Origin: Calliopum simillimum
Taxonomy: Eukaryota > Arthropoda > Insecta > Diptera > Lauxaniidae
Assembly (NCBI GenBank): GCA_951812925.1
Contig: OX638372.1
Coordinates: forward strand, 38,314,245 to 38,378,244
Direction: 5' to 3'
Length of the DNA stretch: 64,000 nucleotides
Shown: one piece after another, positions 21,590-34,692 of the stretch
How positions within the stretch are numbered: position 1 is the stretch's first letter
Layout of the letters: every line of letters starts with the position of its first letter
Translations under genes and position numbers: made by a program
The notes under the pieces: model-generated
What the model saw: the letters and a program-made list of their open reading frames with translations, nothing else
What the model was told of the DNA's origin: nothing
Database searches by the model: none

Positions 21590-22587
21590 GATATCCCTTA
21601 GCTTTTGGCCATTTAAACCTTGTACCAGGCACCGAATCGTGTGAGCTTTGTACTAAGTTTTCGCCGGAAATTTAGCTGTGGCGTGATTTATAAATCTAGT
21701 CGTTAAATCCTATCCGTTTCCACCGACAAAAAGAGATTTATTATTGTTCATATATTGATATGTATGAATGTTGGTCTTCCTTTTCTTCTTAATACTTATC
21801 TTCGATTTGCTTGTTTTTAATTACATATAATGCCAATTATCCAAGTAAATGAGTGCCATTTCGTCGAAAATCGCAAAAATTTGTAGCCTGAATGAGATTT
21901 ATACGCAGATTTAAAATAAATCACGACAGAAATAGATTTAATTTTTGTGTGGTAGATAACGTCATAAACTTAATCTCAAAACATCCGTAAATCACCCCTT
22001 TAAATTTGCGGTAGAAACTTATTATTATTTTATTGATATTTCTCATGACCAATTAAATACTTACATTTCAGTAGTAAGCTATGCATTGGATTTATTTGAA
22101 ATTGTTGTTACAGACTTTTTGAAAATATATTTTGAACAAATTTCGGCGAAATTTTTTTGTAATACAAAAGCCATGTATGTTCACATCAGCATTTTATGAA
22201 CTTTATTCAACGAGCAAAACAAAGTCTTCAAGAAGGAAGAAAAAAAACACTAGAAAAAACGCTAAAAATGAAAAAGCACTAGGCCAAAAATTTTACGGGA
22301 AATAATTCCCAAAAAAGCAGTAGATCTAGTGCAAAAAGAATAGGTTTGACGTATCCAAGTATAATAAAAAATAATAAGTTGGCAACACTGAGTAGATTTT
22401 GACGTATCCAAATACAATACACAGTTACAAAAATCCACAAATTGAAGGCAATACACAGTTACAAAAATCCACAAAAATTTAAAAAAATTACGAAGTGAAG
22501 AAAAAAAGTCCTCATTGAGTACGTTTTTCCAATAGTTCGCTTCGCTTTGTTCAGCACGCTCTTCATCGATTTTATATTTGATACGTT
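21590..22587. other. No gene recognised; old repeats
   Basis: 21,655-21,745 resembles 2580-2690 and 47,320-47,500. 22,390-22,475 holds two copies of the CACAGTTACAAAAATCCACA minisatellite related to 20,150-20,450. No credible coding sequence. Confidence 0.4.
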
Positions 22588-22776
22588 CCCAGTGTGCCAG
22601 ACGGTTCATATCTTCGCTTTTTTACCCGTTACGGATCCGTTACTGATCCGTTGGCGGGAGAGATTCCCAAAAAAAAAGCAAATCGTTTTTTTTTTTGGAA
22701 TTTCTCCCGCAAACGGATCAGTAACGGATCCGTAACGGATAAAAAAGCGGAAATTTGAACCGTCTGGCACACTGGG
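22588..22776. mobile_element. 189-bp palindromic MITE, copy 1
   Basis: Almost the whole element is an inverted repeat, from CCCAGTGTGCCAGACGGTTC to its inverse, with GTTACGGATCCGTTACTGAT words in each arm and an A/T centre. An inverted second copy is at 23,998-24,184. Short TT flanks could be the target duplication. The open frames across it are artefacts of the palindrome. Confidence 0.85.
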
Positions 22777-23318
22777 TTTTGGCGCTCCTAGGATTATAGG
22801 ATTATGCGACAGATCAAGTAGTGTTCTTCGTAGTTATTTCTTTGCATATTGCATTTTGCATAGTCATCCCAGATCCCAGATGATGCAATTGTCTACGATT
22901 TTTCTTGAATACCATCGATTTTGCGGTACTCAAATTTCGATGACTTCCACTTCCCAACTTTTTAGTAGGGAATAATAGGGATTGCAGGGTGCAATGACAT
23001 TCTTTTTACACAGTGACCTCTTCTGGTTTTAAATTCTCCACCACAAACTGTAAAAACAGATGGAAAAAACAAGGAAGAAAAAAAATCCCGTTAGTAGCTA
23101 TTATTCCAAGCTATTATTTAAAATGGAGTTAATTGCTTTTTGCGGCTGTTGTATTGTTCCTAGTTCCTATACTTTTTCAATAAATATCTATCGTTTTTAT
23201 CGAAAAATTCACTTTTTAAATTATTATTCATAACAATTAGCACTTGCAAAATGTTTTTTCTTTTTTTTTAAATTAAATTGGTCTGTTTGATATTTTTGAT
23301 TACATTCAATTCAATTGT
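22777..23318. other. No gene recognised
   Basis: AT-rich unique-looking DNA between a MITE and the segmental duplication. No coding, RNA or repeat signal was found. Confidence 0.4.
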
Positions 23319-23474
23319 CAAACGTCAAATCAAAACTTCTAAATCTGTTATATACTAATTTCTATATACTTTCTGTCAAAAAAGAACTTCATATTTCCTG
23401 CAGGAAATATGGTCATTGCTTATTACTTTCTTATGCTTTTTTTTTGTATTTATTTTATTCGTAAAATCATATTA

Positions 23475-23723
23475 TTAAAATTAAAATAAATAAGGTTGCC
23501 AGACTAACGAATAGTCTAAAATGTAAATTTTTCAAAAAATCTTTATTTGCCCTTTTTCAGAAAAAAAAAAAAAATACAGTCGATTCGTTTAATAATAATA
23601 CGAATGCGATTTTTTTTTTCTTTATACTCGACATAATGCGAAAGATTTCAAATAAAGATCTTTTGAAAAATTTACATTTTAGACTATTCATAAGTCTGGC
23701 AACCTTATTTATTTTAATTTTAA
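23475..23723. repeat. Palindromic MITE inside the duplication
   Basis: Arms ATTAAAATTAAAATAAATAA with GGTTGCCAGACT at the left and the inverse at the right match for about 90 bp each. The partner is at 44,025-44,272, so it was inserted before the block duplicated. Confidence 0.75.
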
Positions 23724-23997
23724 AAATATTATTTTAATAATGTTTATTTTAATCAGTTAATTTACTTCGCGCTGCGTTGCTAGGGTTCTTCTCTTTTTTA
23801 TCGAGTAATTGTAATTTATATTGCAAATATAATTTTATAAATATTGCTAAGATAAAAAACTCTAACTAAAAAAATATTTTTTCCGATGACAAGTAAAAAG
23901 TCTGCTTTTTGCGTTTTTGTGTTGGTAAGAATAGTTCGAAAACAGGATGCAACCTGATTTTATTTCTTAAATTGTAATGAATCTAACTCGATATAAT

Positions 23998-24184
23998 CCA
24001 GTGTGCCAGACGGTTCATATCTTCGCTTTTTTACCCGTTACGGATCCGTTACTGATCCGTTTGCGGGAGAAATTCCAAAAAATAAAACGATTCGCTTTTT
24101 TTTTGGGAATCTCTCCCGCCAACGGATCAGTAACGGATCCGTAACGGATAAAAAAGCGGAGATTTGAACCGTCTGGCACACTGG
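23998..24184. mobile_element. Palindromic MITE, copy 2, inside the left duplication
   Basis: Reverse complement of the element at 22,588-22,776. The right copy of the duplication (44,960-44,968) shows the empty site, reading GATATAAGACA, so this insertion came after the duplication. Comparison suggests a very short (about 2-bp, AA) target duplication. Confidence 0.85.
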
Positions 24185-25182
24185 GAAGACACTTTTCCAG
24201 GATTTTAATCATTTTGGTGTAATTGTCAATCGAATCGAAAGTCAACCTATATCGATGTTTTATTTCGAATTGCATTTGACAAAACATCTTATATCAAATA
24301 GGCTAAGAAATTCAAGCATTTGCAACAACAAAAAACTTTTATAAATGCTTTTAACAAAACAACTTAAATCGACATAAGAAAATGGTTTTTTCTTCACAAA
24401 ACATCTTAAGTCAAGATAAGATACAGGTTAAATGGCAATAAATAGTTTGACAAAAGCGCTTCTTCGAAATAAGTTACTTTTTCTATGGAAAGAGCTGAAT
24501 TTCTTAAATCAAAAAATAGTTCACAAAATCATCTTGTTTCAATATTAATAACAGCTAGTGACCTTACAGTAAAAAAAGGTATTGGAAAATATTCGTTTAA
24601 AATTATGTATAAAAAAATTTTAATTTTTCTAACAATTTCGCATACTTAAAAAAAGTTTTTGCCAACACCTTAAAAAATTTAACTTGATAACGAATTAATA
24701 GTTTTAAAAGCTATTGAATTGCAAAAAAATATTTTCCATGAACTCTAACTAATTATAGCCTTATTTGACGAATGACTAATTTTCTCACAAGGTTATCTGA
24801 GGATTTAGTCACCAATAATCGATTTTCTCGCTGGCATATGTGAGTTGTTCTTTTTTTGATGATAAATTTTCTCGCTGGGATACTGTTCTTTTTGCCTTCG
24901 TTTTTTGCCGAGTTACGTTCGGAAAAAAACGATAATTCGCGAATTCGGCTTCGGGCTTCGTACCATGCTTTTTCATGCAAAATATAAAGGTACACCTTAA
25001 TTTTTTTTTTTAGTAGAACGTTTGGAATTGACTTTGTACTTCAAAGTGGAACGTTGGAATTGACTTTGTACTTCAAAGTGGAACGTTGGAATTGACTTTG
25101 TACTTTGTTTATGGTTTGTATCAGAGAACAGCTGATTTTGGTTTAAATCAAATGAACAAAAAATATTGAAATTAATAGAAAA

Positions 25183-28100
25183 ATGGATCAAACTGCACAA
25201 AGTGAGTATTATTGTCAATCTGCATAATTTGTGTAATCTAATAGAATAAAAATTTTGCAGTATCCGCAGAAGAACAATTGAAAAGTTTTGGAATTTTTCT
25301 GGAGAACTATGATAAACTTTTATGTAAACTTTTGCATAAAAAAAACTATAAAGGAAATGAAAATATTTCCTTTAACAGCAATGAATGGATTATTAAGACA
25401 AATTACTCAACAAATCAAGAATCAATGCCTCTACTGAGTTTTCTTGATTCGGATAGGGTTTTGAACAAAACAATACTCACATTTGCTCACCTATGCATTG
25501 AATCCACTGAAATGGTGGAACAATCCAAAAAATTACAACTTCATTTTTTATACATCGATGAAGATCTTTACACATCAAAGGTGGCATTATGCGAAGATGT
25601 GCGAACAATTGAATCAAAAGATAATGCAGAAACCAATAAATATTTTCTTCTTCTGAAAATGGGCAACTCATTGGAATTTCTATGCAATATACAGTTCTTC
25701 CTGCAACGATGTATTATGCTGGCTAATAATTTGTTGCATCAGTGTGGTGCCCTCTATGCTTCAGAGTCACAGAATCCAACTTTAAAACTATTCGTAAGTA
25801 ACAGTCTAACAGTCTTTGTCTTGTTCTTGCACATTGAGTCTTGGTCTTGGTTTTGATATTCAGTCTTGATCTTGCTCATTAAGTCTCAGTCTCGGTCTCG
25901 GTCTTGGTCTATGTCTTGAAAAAATTTTCAGTGATATTGAGTATTCAAAATTTCAAAACCATATTTTTCCAAAGCAGTTGGGGGTTTTAAGATGCCAAAA
26001 TTCAAATTGAGAGATGATTTTATCTTCAAAACGGGCGTGAAACAACTTTTAACCATAAATTACCAAAACTGAAAAGCAATATTGCTACATGAAAACACGC
26101 TATAATTATGTAGCGATATTGTTTGTTATACGTTCCCTCTTGTCCGAATTTGCTCAGTATTCTGCCAAACCTGGCCAATACTATTCCTAGCATTTGTACG
26201 AAATCTGGTTCGATTATCTTATGGGAGGTGCCACGCCTTCTTATACAAATTTGCCCAAAATTTTGTTTAAAGCTTAAGTGGTGCATCCTTAGTAATTTGG
26301 TGCAGTGCGCGGCTCCGTTTATATGATGCCTCATATGAGAGCTCCTTGCCCCTCTGTGCACCGTGGCATGTTTCAAAACTAAAATATTACCTGATATTTC
26401 CCTTATATGCAGATTGTTCGACATTTACAACATAGTGTGTATATTTGTATTTTTTTAATTCAACTCTATAGGATGTCCTTGACTGTTTTGCTAAATTGTT
26501 GTCGGAAATTTTAGTATTTGATGAAATACTGCAAAACTCTAATTTTAGCCGTTCTTGGTCATTATACAAGCAATCAGTAGATGCAATATCACGTAATCAA
26601 AATACCATACAACTTTTTTCCACATCTGAAATAAACGGTTTATTGAATTGCTTACAAGAGTTGGATTTTATATTTTCGGGCAAATTATTTAGGGTAAGTA
26701 TAAAAAGTATATTTATCCTATGATGCTTCTCGCATCATGTTTTCAGACTTAAATAATGCACATCTTTTGCAGAGTTTTCTTGACAGCACATTTGCCCTTA
26801 AGGAAAATATCGGTTCTAAAGGACTTGGACATTTGACACAACGTTTCAACGATTACATGAGATTTAACTTATCATGTATTGAGAAATTTCATACCACTGA
26901 TCTTAACGATTTCAATGAAACACAGCTTCTAGTACGTTTAAATGCATTCTGTGTGGTTTTTCATGACTTTTGCGGACAGGTCGATCCAAAGCAGTTAAAA
27001 AATTTATTGGACTTAAATGCCAAATATCAAGGCAATACCCTTATTGGGAATGTGGAGTGGAAAGCAGCAGCTTTTTTGAAAAAACATGCCGAAACACTAG
27101 TTAAGCCGTATGAAAAGCAAATACAAGAGATTAAACGTCAAAGACAAAACTATTTAAATTTACGTCTAGCGACATTAAAACGAGATTGTAAAAATTATTG
27201 CATGCGTACATCTCTTTGGTCTTTACAAGTAACCAAAGCACTGAGTGAAGGTGCCTTTGACTTGAAAGTTGAGCAATTCAAAGAGTTGGTAACTTTACTA
27301 CTGTTGGGACTAAATTATGCTGGACAAATGGGATTTCTCGTTAAAGCGCTAGTAAACACCCATGTATATCTACAAACGCCGATGACAAAAATAACATTAC
27401 TAACAGTCTGTAAGCTTATCGAAATGATCAAATCTATACAGCTAACATTTAAAAAAAGTACCGAAGGCATATCAAAAATTATTCATTGCATTCTACAATA
27501 CTTACAGTATAAATTAATTCATCTATTTGCTGGTTCTAAGGTAAGCTCATACACAGTGAAGTTAATAAATTAAGTTTATACAATGTTCTTTTAACAATCT
27601 TCTGTAGAAAAAACTCACCAGCACAACAATGCACGATCACAACGTTGACGCTTTAGCCGGTATAAAAATTGCTGAAAAATGTATGAATGGTCCCGCCACC
27701 AAACAACGTATTTTGATAACAAAGCTCGCTATCAACTTCACAAACTATAATAATAGTACGATGTCGAACGAACAATATGAGAAATTTTCAACTATTATGG
27801 AACGTATTGATTTATTGGCAAATTTCCAGGATTGTCTTAAAGAAATATGTGACACGTCTTATATCTATTGGCATCAAACGATATTGTCGTCGTATTTAAA
27901 ACAAGTTGTAGAAAAAAGAATCGATTTCAACTCTTTTCAGGTAATATGGCAAAATCTTATGCAGCCAGTTATTGAATTTCACGAAAATGTAATTCTTTTT
28001 AACATTTTTCAGCATCTAATACAATCGATAAACAGCTGTGGTAATGAGTTGAATAAGATTGAAGTTTTCGACATAAAATTGCTGGAAACTTTAAAGAAAT

Positions 28101-31100
28101 CAAACTTTGAAAGCATACGTAGTGAAATTATTAGTAATTTGTGCGCACAAATTGAAACTTTTCTTCGACTTGAAGTGCATTCCAATTTACAATTGGAAAA
28201 AATGAATCCCTTTGAACAAAGCGTAAATGATTATAGAGATTTGATTAATGTTGTGCCAATAGAATTAAATGATCAATATATTGTGTTAAAAGGTAAAGTT
28301 TATTTAGCATTATAGTTAACACATAATTCTTTTGTTTAAAACTTTCTTCTTAACTTAATAGATCACGTGGAAAATTATTTAAGTACAATGTTTTATAACT
28401 TAACTACCATTACGTTGCACGATTGGAAGACTTATGAAGAAATGCGTCAATTGGCCAATTTTCGTCTTTGTTTAAATCCTGTTAGAGATTATCTTCCTAA
28501 TCAGACATTAGAGCAAGTATGCACAAAATGAGCACTTTCAAAATTATTAAACTAATGCAATTGTTTTTCGAATTTAGGGTATTGACATATTGGAAATTAT
28601 GCGTAATATACACATCTTTGTCTCAAAATATGTATACAATATGAATACGCAAATTTTTGTCGAGCAACAAAGTACTAATAAGCATTTAGATACTATTGGT
28701 ATTCGTCATGTGGCAAATTCTTTACGAACCCATGGAACGGGAATCATTAATACAACTGTTAATTTTACATATCAATTTTTGCGGCAGAAATTTTATACAT
28801 TTTCACAGTTTCTTTATGATGAGCAAATAAAATCAAGGCTTATGAAGGAACTGCGTGCTTTTTCTGAAAGAAAACAAAGCAATAACTTTCCTTTGTATTC
28901 GTATGAACGTGCTGATGCCTTCAATAAGGATATACGTAAATTAGGCTTATCCGATGATGGCCAATCTTATATGGATCTATTTCGTAAAGTTATAACACAT
29001 ATTGGTAAGAAACGCTTCATAATAATTTTAGATTTTAATTTAAAAGTGGGCGATCAAATATTTTCACTTCGCCACATGAATTTAATGAGTTTTCATACTG
29101 ATAAAAAATTTTCAAAAAATGTTCAGTTTTGATCGTATAGATTCATTTTTATTTTAAAATTTTTTATTTTAACACTACTATAGGTAACGTAATGGGATAC
29201 ATACGGCTTGTACGTTCTGGCAGCATTCACGCCAACTATAGTGCAAGTTTATATTTGCCAAAATTCGATGAAAACTTACAATTTGTCAATAAAGCAAAAG
29301 AAGATTCATTGCAAGATGTTACTATAGACGCAGCAGAGAATTTCGAAGCTAATATAAAAAATTTTGAAGAGAGCTTTTCTGATAGTACAGACTATTTTAA
29401 GGTATGTATATTCGTAAAGTTTTAAATGAATTATATACAGGGTGGTGCAAGCGATAAGGTCAGGAAGCTTTTGGGAGGTAATAGAGGAGGCCTAGACTAT
29501 TAAAAAAGTGCACCTGAGGAGTCCTAAAAAGTACCCCTGAAGAGTTATAGAAAAAAACAAAGTTTCTGACTTGCTTTACAAAAAAAAAAATTCTTGGGGC
29601 ACCATAACATTTCAGAGAAAAATTTTTAAAGAAAACTTTTAGCAAATTGTGTGAGATTTCTAAGAGTGTATTTGGTTTGTAAGATTTAAAAGGATTTCAC
29701 AAAGTTTTGGACCTTTAAAGTTGATATATGAATGGGTTTTTTTGAAAGTGGAATAAGTCCACTTTTTCATAAACTGAGATATTAAAGGGTTTGCAAACGA
29801 CTTAATTTAAAAATATTGGCAAGCGTTATTAAACCGGTGTTAAGTGTTTACAACTGTAAATTAATCAAATTTTGTTATGCTGTAAAAATTTTTGCAAGTG
29901 TAATAGAAAATAGTTGAGTTATTTTGGTCCGAATGGACTTATTCCACTTTCATGTATAATAAATTTAAAAATTTGTTATACTTTTGTATGACTTATTCCA
30001 TTTTTACTCACAAAATATTTTGTAAATTAAAGCAAAGGAAAATTAAAACTTAGAAAAATTTTACTTTAAAAACTGTTGTTGTTTCTTTTCTTTTCTTTTT
30101 GCTCAAGTAAGGCTCTGAAAATTAGTTACAACAACAACAAAAACAAAAAGTTCATGTCGGACCTACTTTCGGAGATATAGCCATCGGAAGATTGAGATAT
30201 ACCTTTTATAAAAATTATTATAAGTTGGGAACCCCTGAAAGGATTTTAATAATATTAGTGTCATACAAAAGATATGTTAACTTTCTACAAAATCAACCTA
30301 CGAAAAATTTTAATCCGAGTCGTGGTTTTAGAGATATTGCAGATTTTCAGATATTTTAACCATTTTTTTTGTTTTAAACCACTATTTTTCCAAAAACTGT
30401 ATCATTAATGAAATTTAGGAAAAAATTACAAGAACAACAACAATACCAACTAGAAAAATAACAATAACAGCAATAAAAACAACAATTACGATGTTTTTAG
30501 ATAGTTTTCGATTAATTCCGATTCCTGTAGACTCTTCCGATGTTTTCCAATAACTTACTTTTTTCTTTTCCTATAAAAAAAATACGTATTGCAAAAACTC
30601 AAGTACAAATTACATGTCAAATAAACGGTAATAAATTGAGCTTTTATAATATTTTACTAAAACTATGCATTAATGACACAATTTTTGGAAAAATAGTGGT
30701 TTAAAACAAGAAAAATGGCCAAAATTTCTGAAAATTTGCAATATCTCTAAAACCACGACTCAGACTAAAATTTTTTGAAGATCAGTTTTGTAGCAAATTA
30801 ACATATCTTTCGTATGACACTAATATTATTAAAATTCTTTCAGGGTTTCCCAACTTATAATAATTTTTATAAAAAATATATTTCGATCTTCCGATGGCTA
30901 TGTCTCCGAAAGTAGGTCCGACAAGAACTTTTTGTTTTTGTTGTTGTTGTAACTAATTTTCAGAGCCCTACTTGAGCAAAAAGAAAAGAAACAACAACAG
31001 TTTTTAAAGTAAAATTTTTCTAAGTTTTAATTTTCCTTTGCTTTAATTTACAAAATATTTTGTGAGTAAAAATGGAATAAGTCATACAAAAGTATAACAA

Positions 31101-34100
31101 ATTTTTAAATTTATTGTAAATGAAAGTGGAATAAGTCCATTCGGACCAAAATAACTCAACTATTTTCTATTACACTTGTAAAAATTTTTACATCATAACA
31201 AAATTTGATTAATTTACAGTGTTAAACACTTAACTTCGGTTTAATAACGCTTGCCAATATTTTTAAATTGATTTAAAAGCAAAATCTTCTGCCTAGCAGT
31301 AGATGAAAAAATGGACTTATTCCACTTTCAAAAAAATCATTTTTGTAAAAATGTTTTTCATCAAAAGTTCTTTTGAGTAATTTTTGATGAAATCGTGGTC
31401 TAACGAGTCTGATCGATCTTCGATCTTATAATTTCATTTACTTTATTTTTTACCCGGTTTGCCGAGCCCGGTTAACAAAGGGACAACACTTTTCATTTTT
31501 TCTATTCTTTATGTTATAACTTTTGTTAATATTACAAAACTCTGTTTTTGCTTAATTTTTAACCGTTATATTTTCTGTTAGTTTTTCAACTGAATACACA
31601 TTTTGTTACTTCTTAATTGGATTTAATAAAGAGCAGACACGTTTTTGCTAAGAAATAAAACAATCGGGGTTGAAATTCATATGACTGCGTGACAGTCCAT
31701 TTTTGCTAAAAGAACCTGCGTAAATATCTAACAGAGTCTGTAATTTTCAATATAAAAAGAGGACATATATAGCTAGCTATAACTACCATAAACTCAATTT
31801 TTCCGGAATTGGACTTATTCCACTTTCAAATAAACCCATTCATATATTAATTTTTTTTTTTCTATTTTTGAATTTGTTTCCCATGCCATTTTAGTATATA
31901 AAAAGTAAAAGATCGTATAAATATACCCTTTTGATTTTTTTGTTTTTTTTTTTTTTTAGTTCTCTTTGAATTTCCCTTAATTCGGTACTACATTTTTAAT
32001 ATATAGCTTTTAAAAAAAACCAGTGTAAGTTGGAAACCCTTGGATGGATTTAAAAAATATTAATGTCATATGAAAGCTATGTTAAAAAGCTTTAAAATAG
32101 ACGTACAAAGTTTTTAATTTGTTCGCGCTTCGAATTCCCTGTTAAAAAATTGGAGAATAAATTCTTACAAAAAATGCGGAGTTTTCTTTCAAAAGGGCTT
32201 ATTTCCAAAACGAAGCAAAAGTAATGTCATAAACATTATGCGGCATAATTGTAGGTTTTTTGAACGATAAGATTTTGTTATCTTAATGCCATAAATTTTA
32301 CACCATTAAGTAAACTTCTCGTGAAAACAGAGAAAAATTTTATTAACTTCTAACAAAATATCAGGCAATTAATATTATTTTTGGAAATAAGCCCTTTTGA
32401 AAAATCACTCCTCAAATTTCAAATTATTGCCGAGAATTTTGCCCTTCCCGAAAAACTTTGTTTTGCGATTGCATAGTAAAGTCTGAGAAAAAATTCTCGA
32501 GAATGTTTACTCATGATAAACGCCATTATTTGCATCCGTAAAATTTATTTCGTTTCGTTTTTTATTTTCAATTGAGATAACACAAGAGTGCGACACTTAA
32601 ACAATAAACAACGCCAGGAGTGCTTTCATGACTTTTAAATAAAAGTCTGTACGTAAAGTTTACGTACCGTTGCACTATAGGTCAAAAAGGACATTTTTTG
32701 GCCAAAATACATAACGTCCATATTATCATTGTCACCAACTTCAAATGAAGTTTTTATGTTGACTTTAGACTAAAAGAACAATTCTGAAAAAAATCTTAAC
32801 CCTTGTACTACCGGGTCAAAAATGGTACGTAATAAATTTTCTAAATTAAGAACACATGCCAGCAAGGTTTTGTTGTCAAGCATTTCCGAAGTAAATTTAT
32901 GCGAAAAATCCGAATCCGCGGTCAGAATTTAACTACCACCTCTGGATTTGGAGATATTTGAGGTCAAACTCATGACAAATGGCCATTTTGGCTATATTTG
33001 AGGTTAGATGCAAACTGCAAAAAATTTTTATTATTTTTTTTTTCCAAATGCATCTTGTAGTTCTATTTCGTTTTTTAAAATGAGCTCTTAAAAACTGCCA
33101 TGCAATAATTTCTTTAAAAGTTATGGCTGATTTAAGATGTCATCTTGAAATCCCATAAAACGGGTAAAATGACACGACTTTCGATTGCATGATATCATCT
33201 TGAATCTTTAATAACTTTTCAAGAAAGTATGATATGAAACATTTTAAGACCTCGTTTTGAAGGTAAAAAATGGTACTCAGTAATGAATTATGCAAAAAAA
33301 GTAAAAAAAAAATTTTGAACAGTCTACAACTAACCTCAAAAGTAAAAAAAGTACTAATTTTTTGTATATTAACCACAAATATCTCAATTTTTCGAAGAAC
33401 CTACGCACTTTTACCGAAGTTACTTGGACTAGTAGTATCTTCAGTATTTTCTCATAAGAAATTGAAAAACAGCTTCTTCGTTTTCTTTTTTGTCTATCTT
33501 TTGCAACCTGATTTCGAATAAATCGGAATTACGGAAGAAAAGTTACCTGATAAAAAAATTCATTAAAAAAAACGGGCAAAATCGGGCGTCTATATTTCTA
33601 AATAACATTAACAATAGCAGCGTCTTACTGGTTTCGGGTTTCTTAGGACTAACAAACTCCAACAAAATTTTAAAAGCTTACATGATGTATAAAATTTAAA
33701 AAAAATATTAAAAGTCAGGGGTCTAATTTGAATTTTAGATTTTTCCACAAAAAACCAAAATATATTTTAATGTTTTGACCTAAATTGCGTTATACATAAC
33801 ATCATCAATTTTATTCATTTTTATTTTAGAAAAAAACAAATTATTTTCATAACTTTTTATCAATTGAAAAAAAGAGTTAAAATCACGACTTTTTTGCGTT
33901 ATCGCATTAAAATGCAAATGCAACATCGCTGAGGAAAGCAAAATTACTTTTTCCCAAAACAAAAAACACTTTTGTTTGTATTGAAGTATTCTCCGTTACA
34001 CTGCATCAACAAAAACTCAATAGCAATACTTGTAAAAATTTAATTAAATTGAATTTTGGCCAAAAAAGTGTGCCTTTTGACCTATAGTGCGTTGTTGGTA

Positions 34101-34692
34101 ACATGTACATTTTTGTGCACAATTAGCAGTAGTATTTTATTTTTAAACTATTTTTACGCAACGTTATATGTATTTATACCGATTTTATTTTGATTAATTT
34201 TATTTTTTTCAGATACTTGTTAAGGCATTCCAACCGTTTTTCCGCAATCCTCATAATGTTCATTTGAAAATCTTTTATCTGATTATACCACCATTAACAC
34301 TCAATTATATTGAGTACATTTTAAGTGAAAAAGAGAAAATCAATAAAAAAGACAAACAAGGACCAATATTTTTTGATGATGGTTTTGCTGTTGGACTCGC
34401 TTATATTTTAAAGCTTCTTGATCAAACTCCTGATTTTAACGCCCTGCATTGGTTTGCAACGGTCCGAAGTCGATTTGATGCAGAATCACGTAAAATAAAA
34501 GAAATGCATTTAAAAATTCAAAGTACCAATGATAGCGGATCGAGTAGTGCAAAAAACGCTTTAAAACAAAAAAATGAAAACGAAAAATTGCAACAAACTT
34601 TAGCGTTGACAGAGCGTCGAATAAATGCATATCAAACTAATTTTAATTTATTATATTATAATCTATGTAGTGCTAAAATATTTTTCCAGTAA
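25183..34692 (+). CDS. SWIP: WASH complex subunit 4 (SWIP), complete, nine exons
   Basis: Exons: 25,183-25,201; 25,261-25,793; 26,472-26,693; 26,773-27,540; 27,608-28,292; 28,362-28,516; 28,578-29,004; 29,184-29,401; 34,213-34,692. Every junction has GT-AG ends and the phases fit, giving about 1168 residues, close to the roughly 1170 of human WASHC4. The protein starts [20 protein letters not shown]. Recognisable blocks include [50 protein letters not shown] and, in the last exon, [20 protein letters not shown] and [25 protein letters not shown]4 is a large helical scaffold that holds the WASH Arp2/3 activator on endosomes for retromer-linked sorting. The last intron (4.8 kb) holds a giant palindrome. 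The gene converges on small wing, with 1.9 kb between the stop codons. Confidence 0.93.
26110..26330. repeat. Dispersed repeat in SWIP intron 2
   Basis: Contains ATGGGAGGTGCCACGCCTTC near 26,220, the inverse of the word at 1590. Phrases such as a CGAAATCTGGTTCGATTATC run are shared in outline with 35,940-35,960 and 61,960-61,980. It belongs to the GGCGTGGCACC(T/G)CCCA family scattered through the window. Confidence 0.6.
29720..31850. mobile_element. Giant palindromic element in the last SWIP intron
   Basis: The left arm starts TTGATATATGAATGGGTTTT near 29,721. The right side ends with the inverse CCCATTCATATATTAA near 31,850. The arms match over about 29,740-30,420 and 30,640-31,330, around a 220-bp centre. 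The word GAAAGTGGAATAAGTCCA and its inverse occur at least five times. The right arm has an extra 480 bp (31,340-31,800) before its outer end. Part of the arm (AAGTTGGGAA, GGATTTTAATAATATT) recurs at 31,985-32,100 and 56,040-56,270. No transposase or clear target duplication was found. Confidence 0.75.

Larger units (their letters stand above)
23319..24962 (+). repeat. Segmental duplication, left copy (partner 43,723-45,740)
   Basis: From CAAACGTCAAATCAAAACTT to CGGCTTCGGGCTTCGTA this block matches 43,723-45,740 in the same orientation, with only scattered substitutions. The copies differ by insertions: this copy has the MITE at 23,998-24,184, while the other has an extra 137 bp near 43,855 and a MITE at 44,279-44,692. 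It lies directly upstream of the SWIP gene, whereas the partner lies upstream of small wing. Whether it is a long non-coding element or a true segmental duplication is open; no open frame is conserved in it. Confidence 0.9.

Noticed and set aside
22547..22735. Open frames across the 189-bp MITE
   Set aside because: They arise from the palindrome and appear on both strands of both copies.
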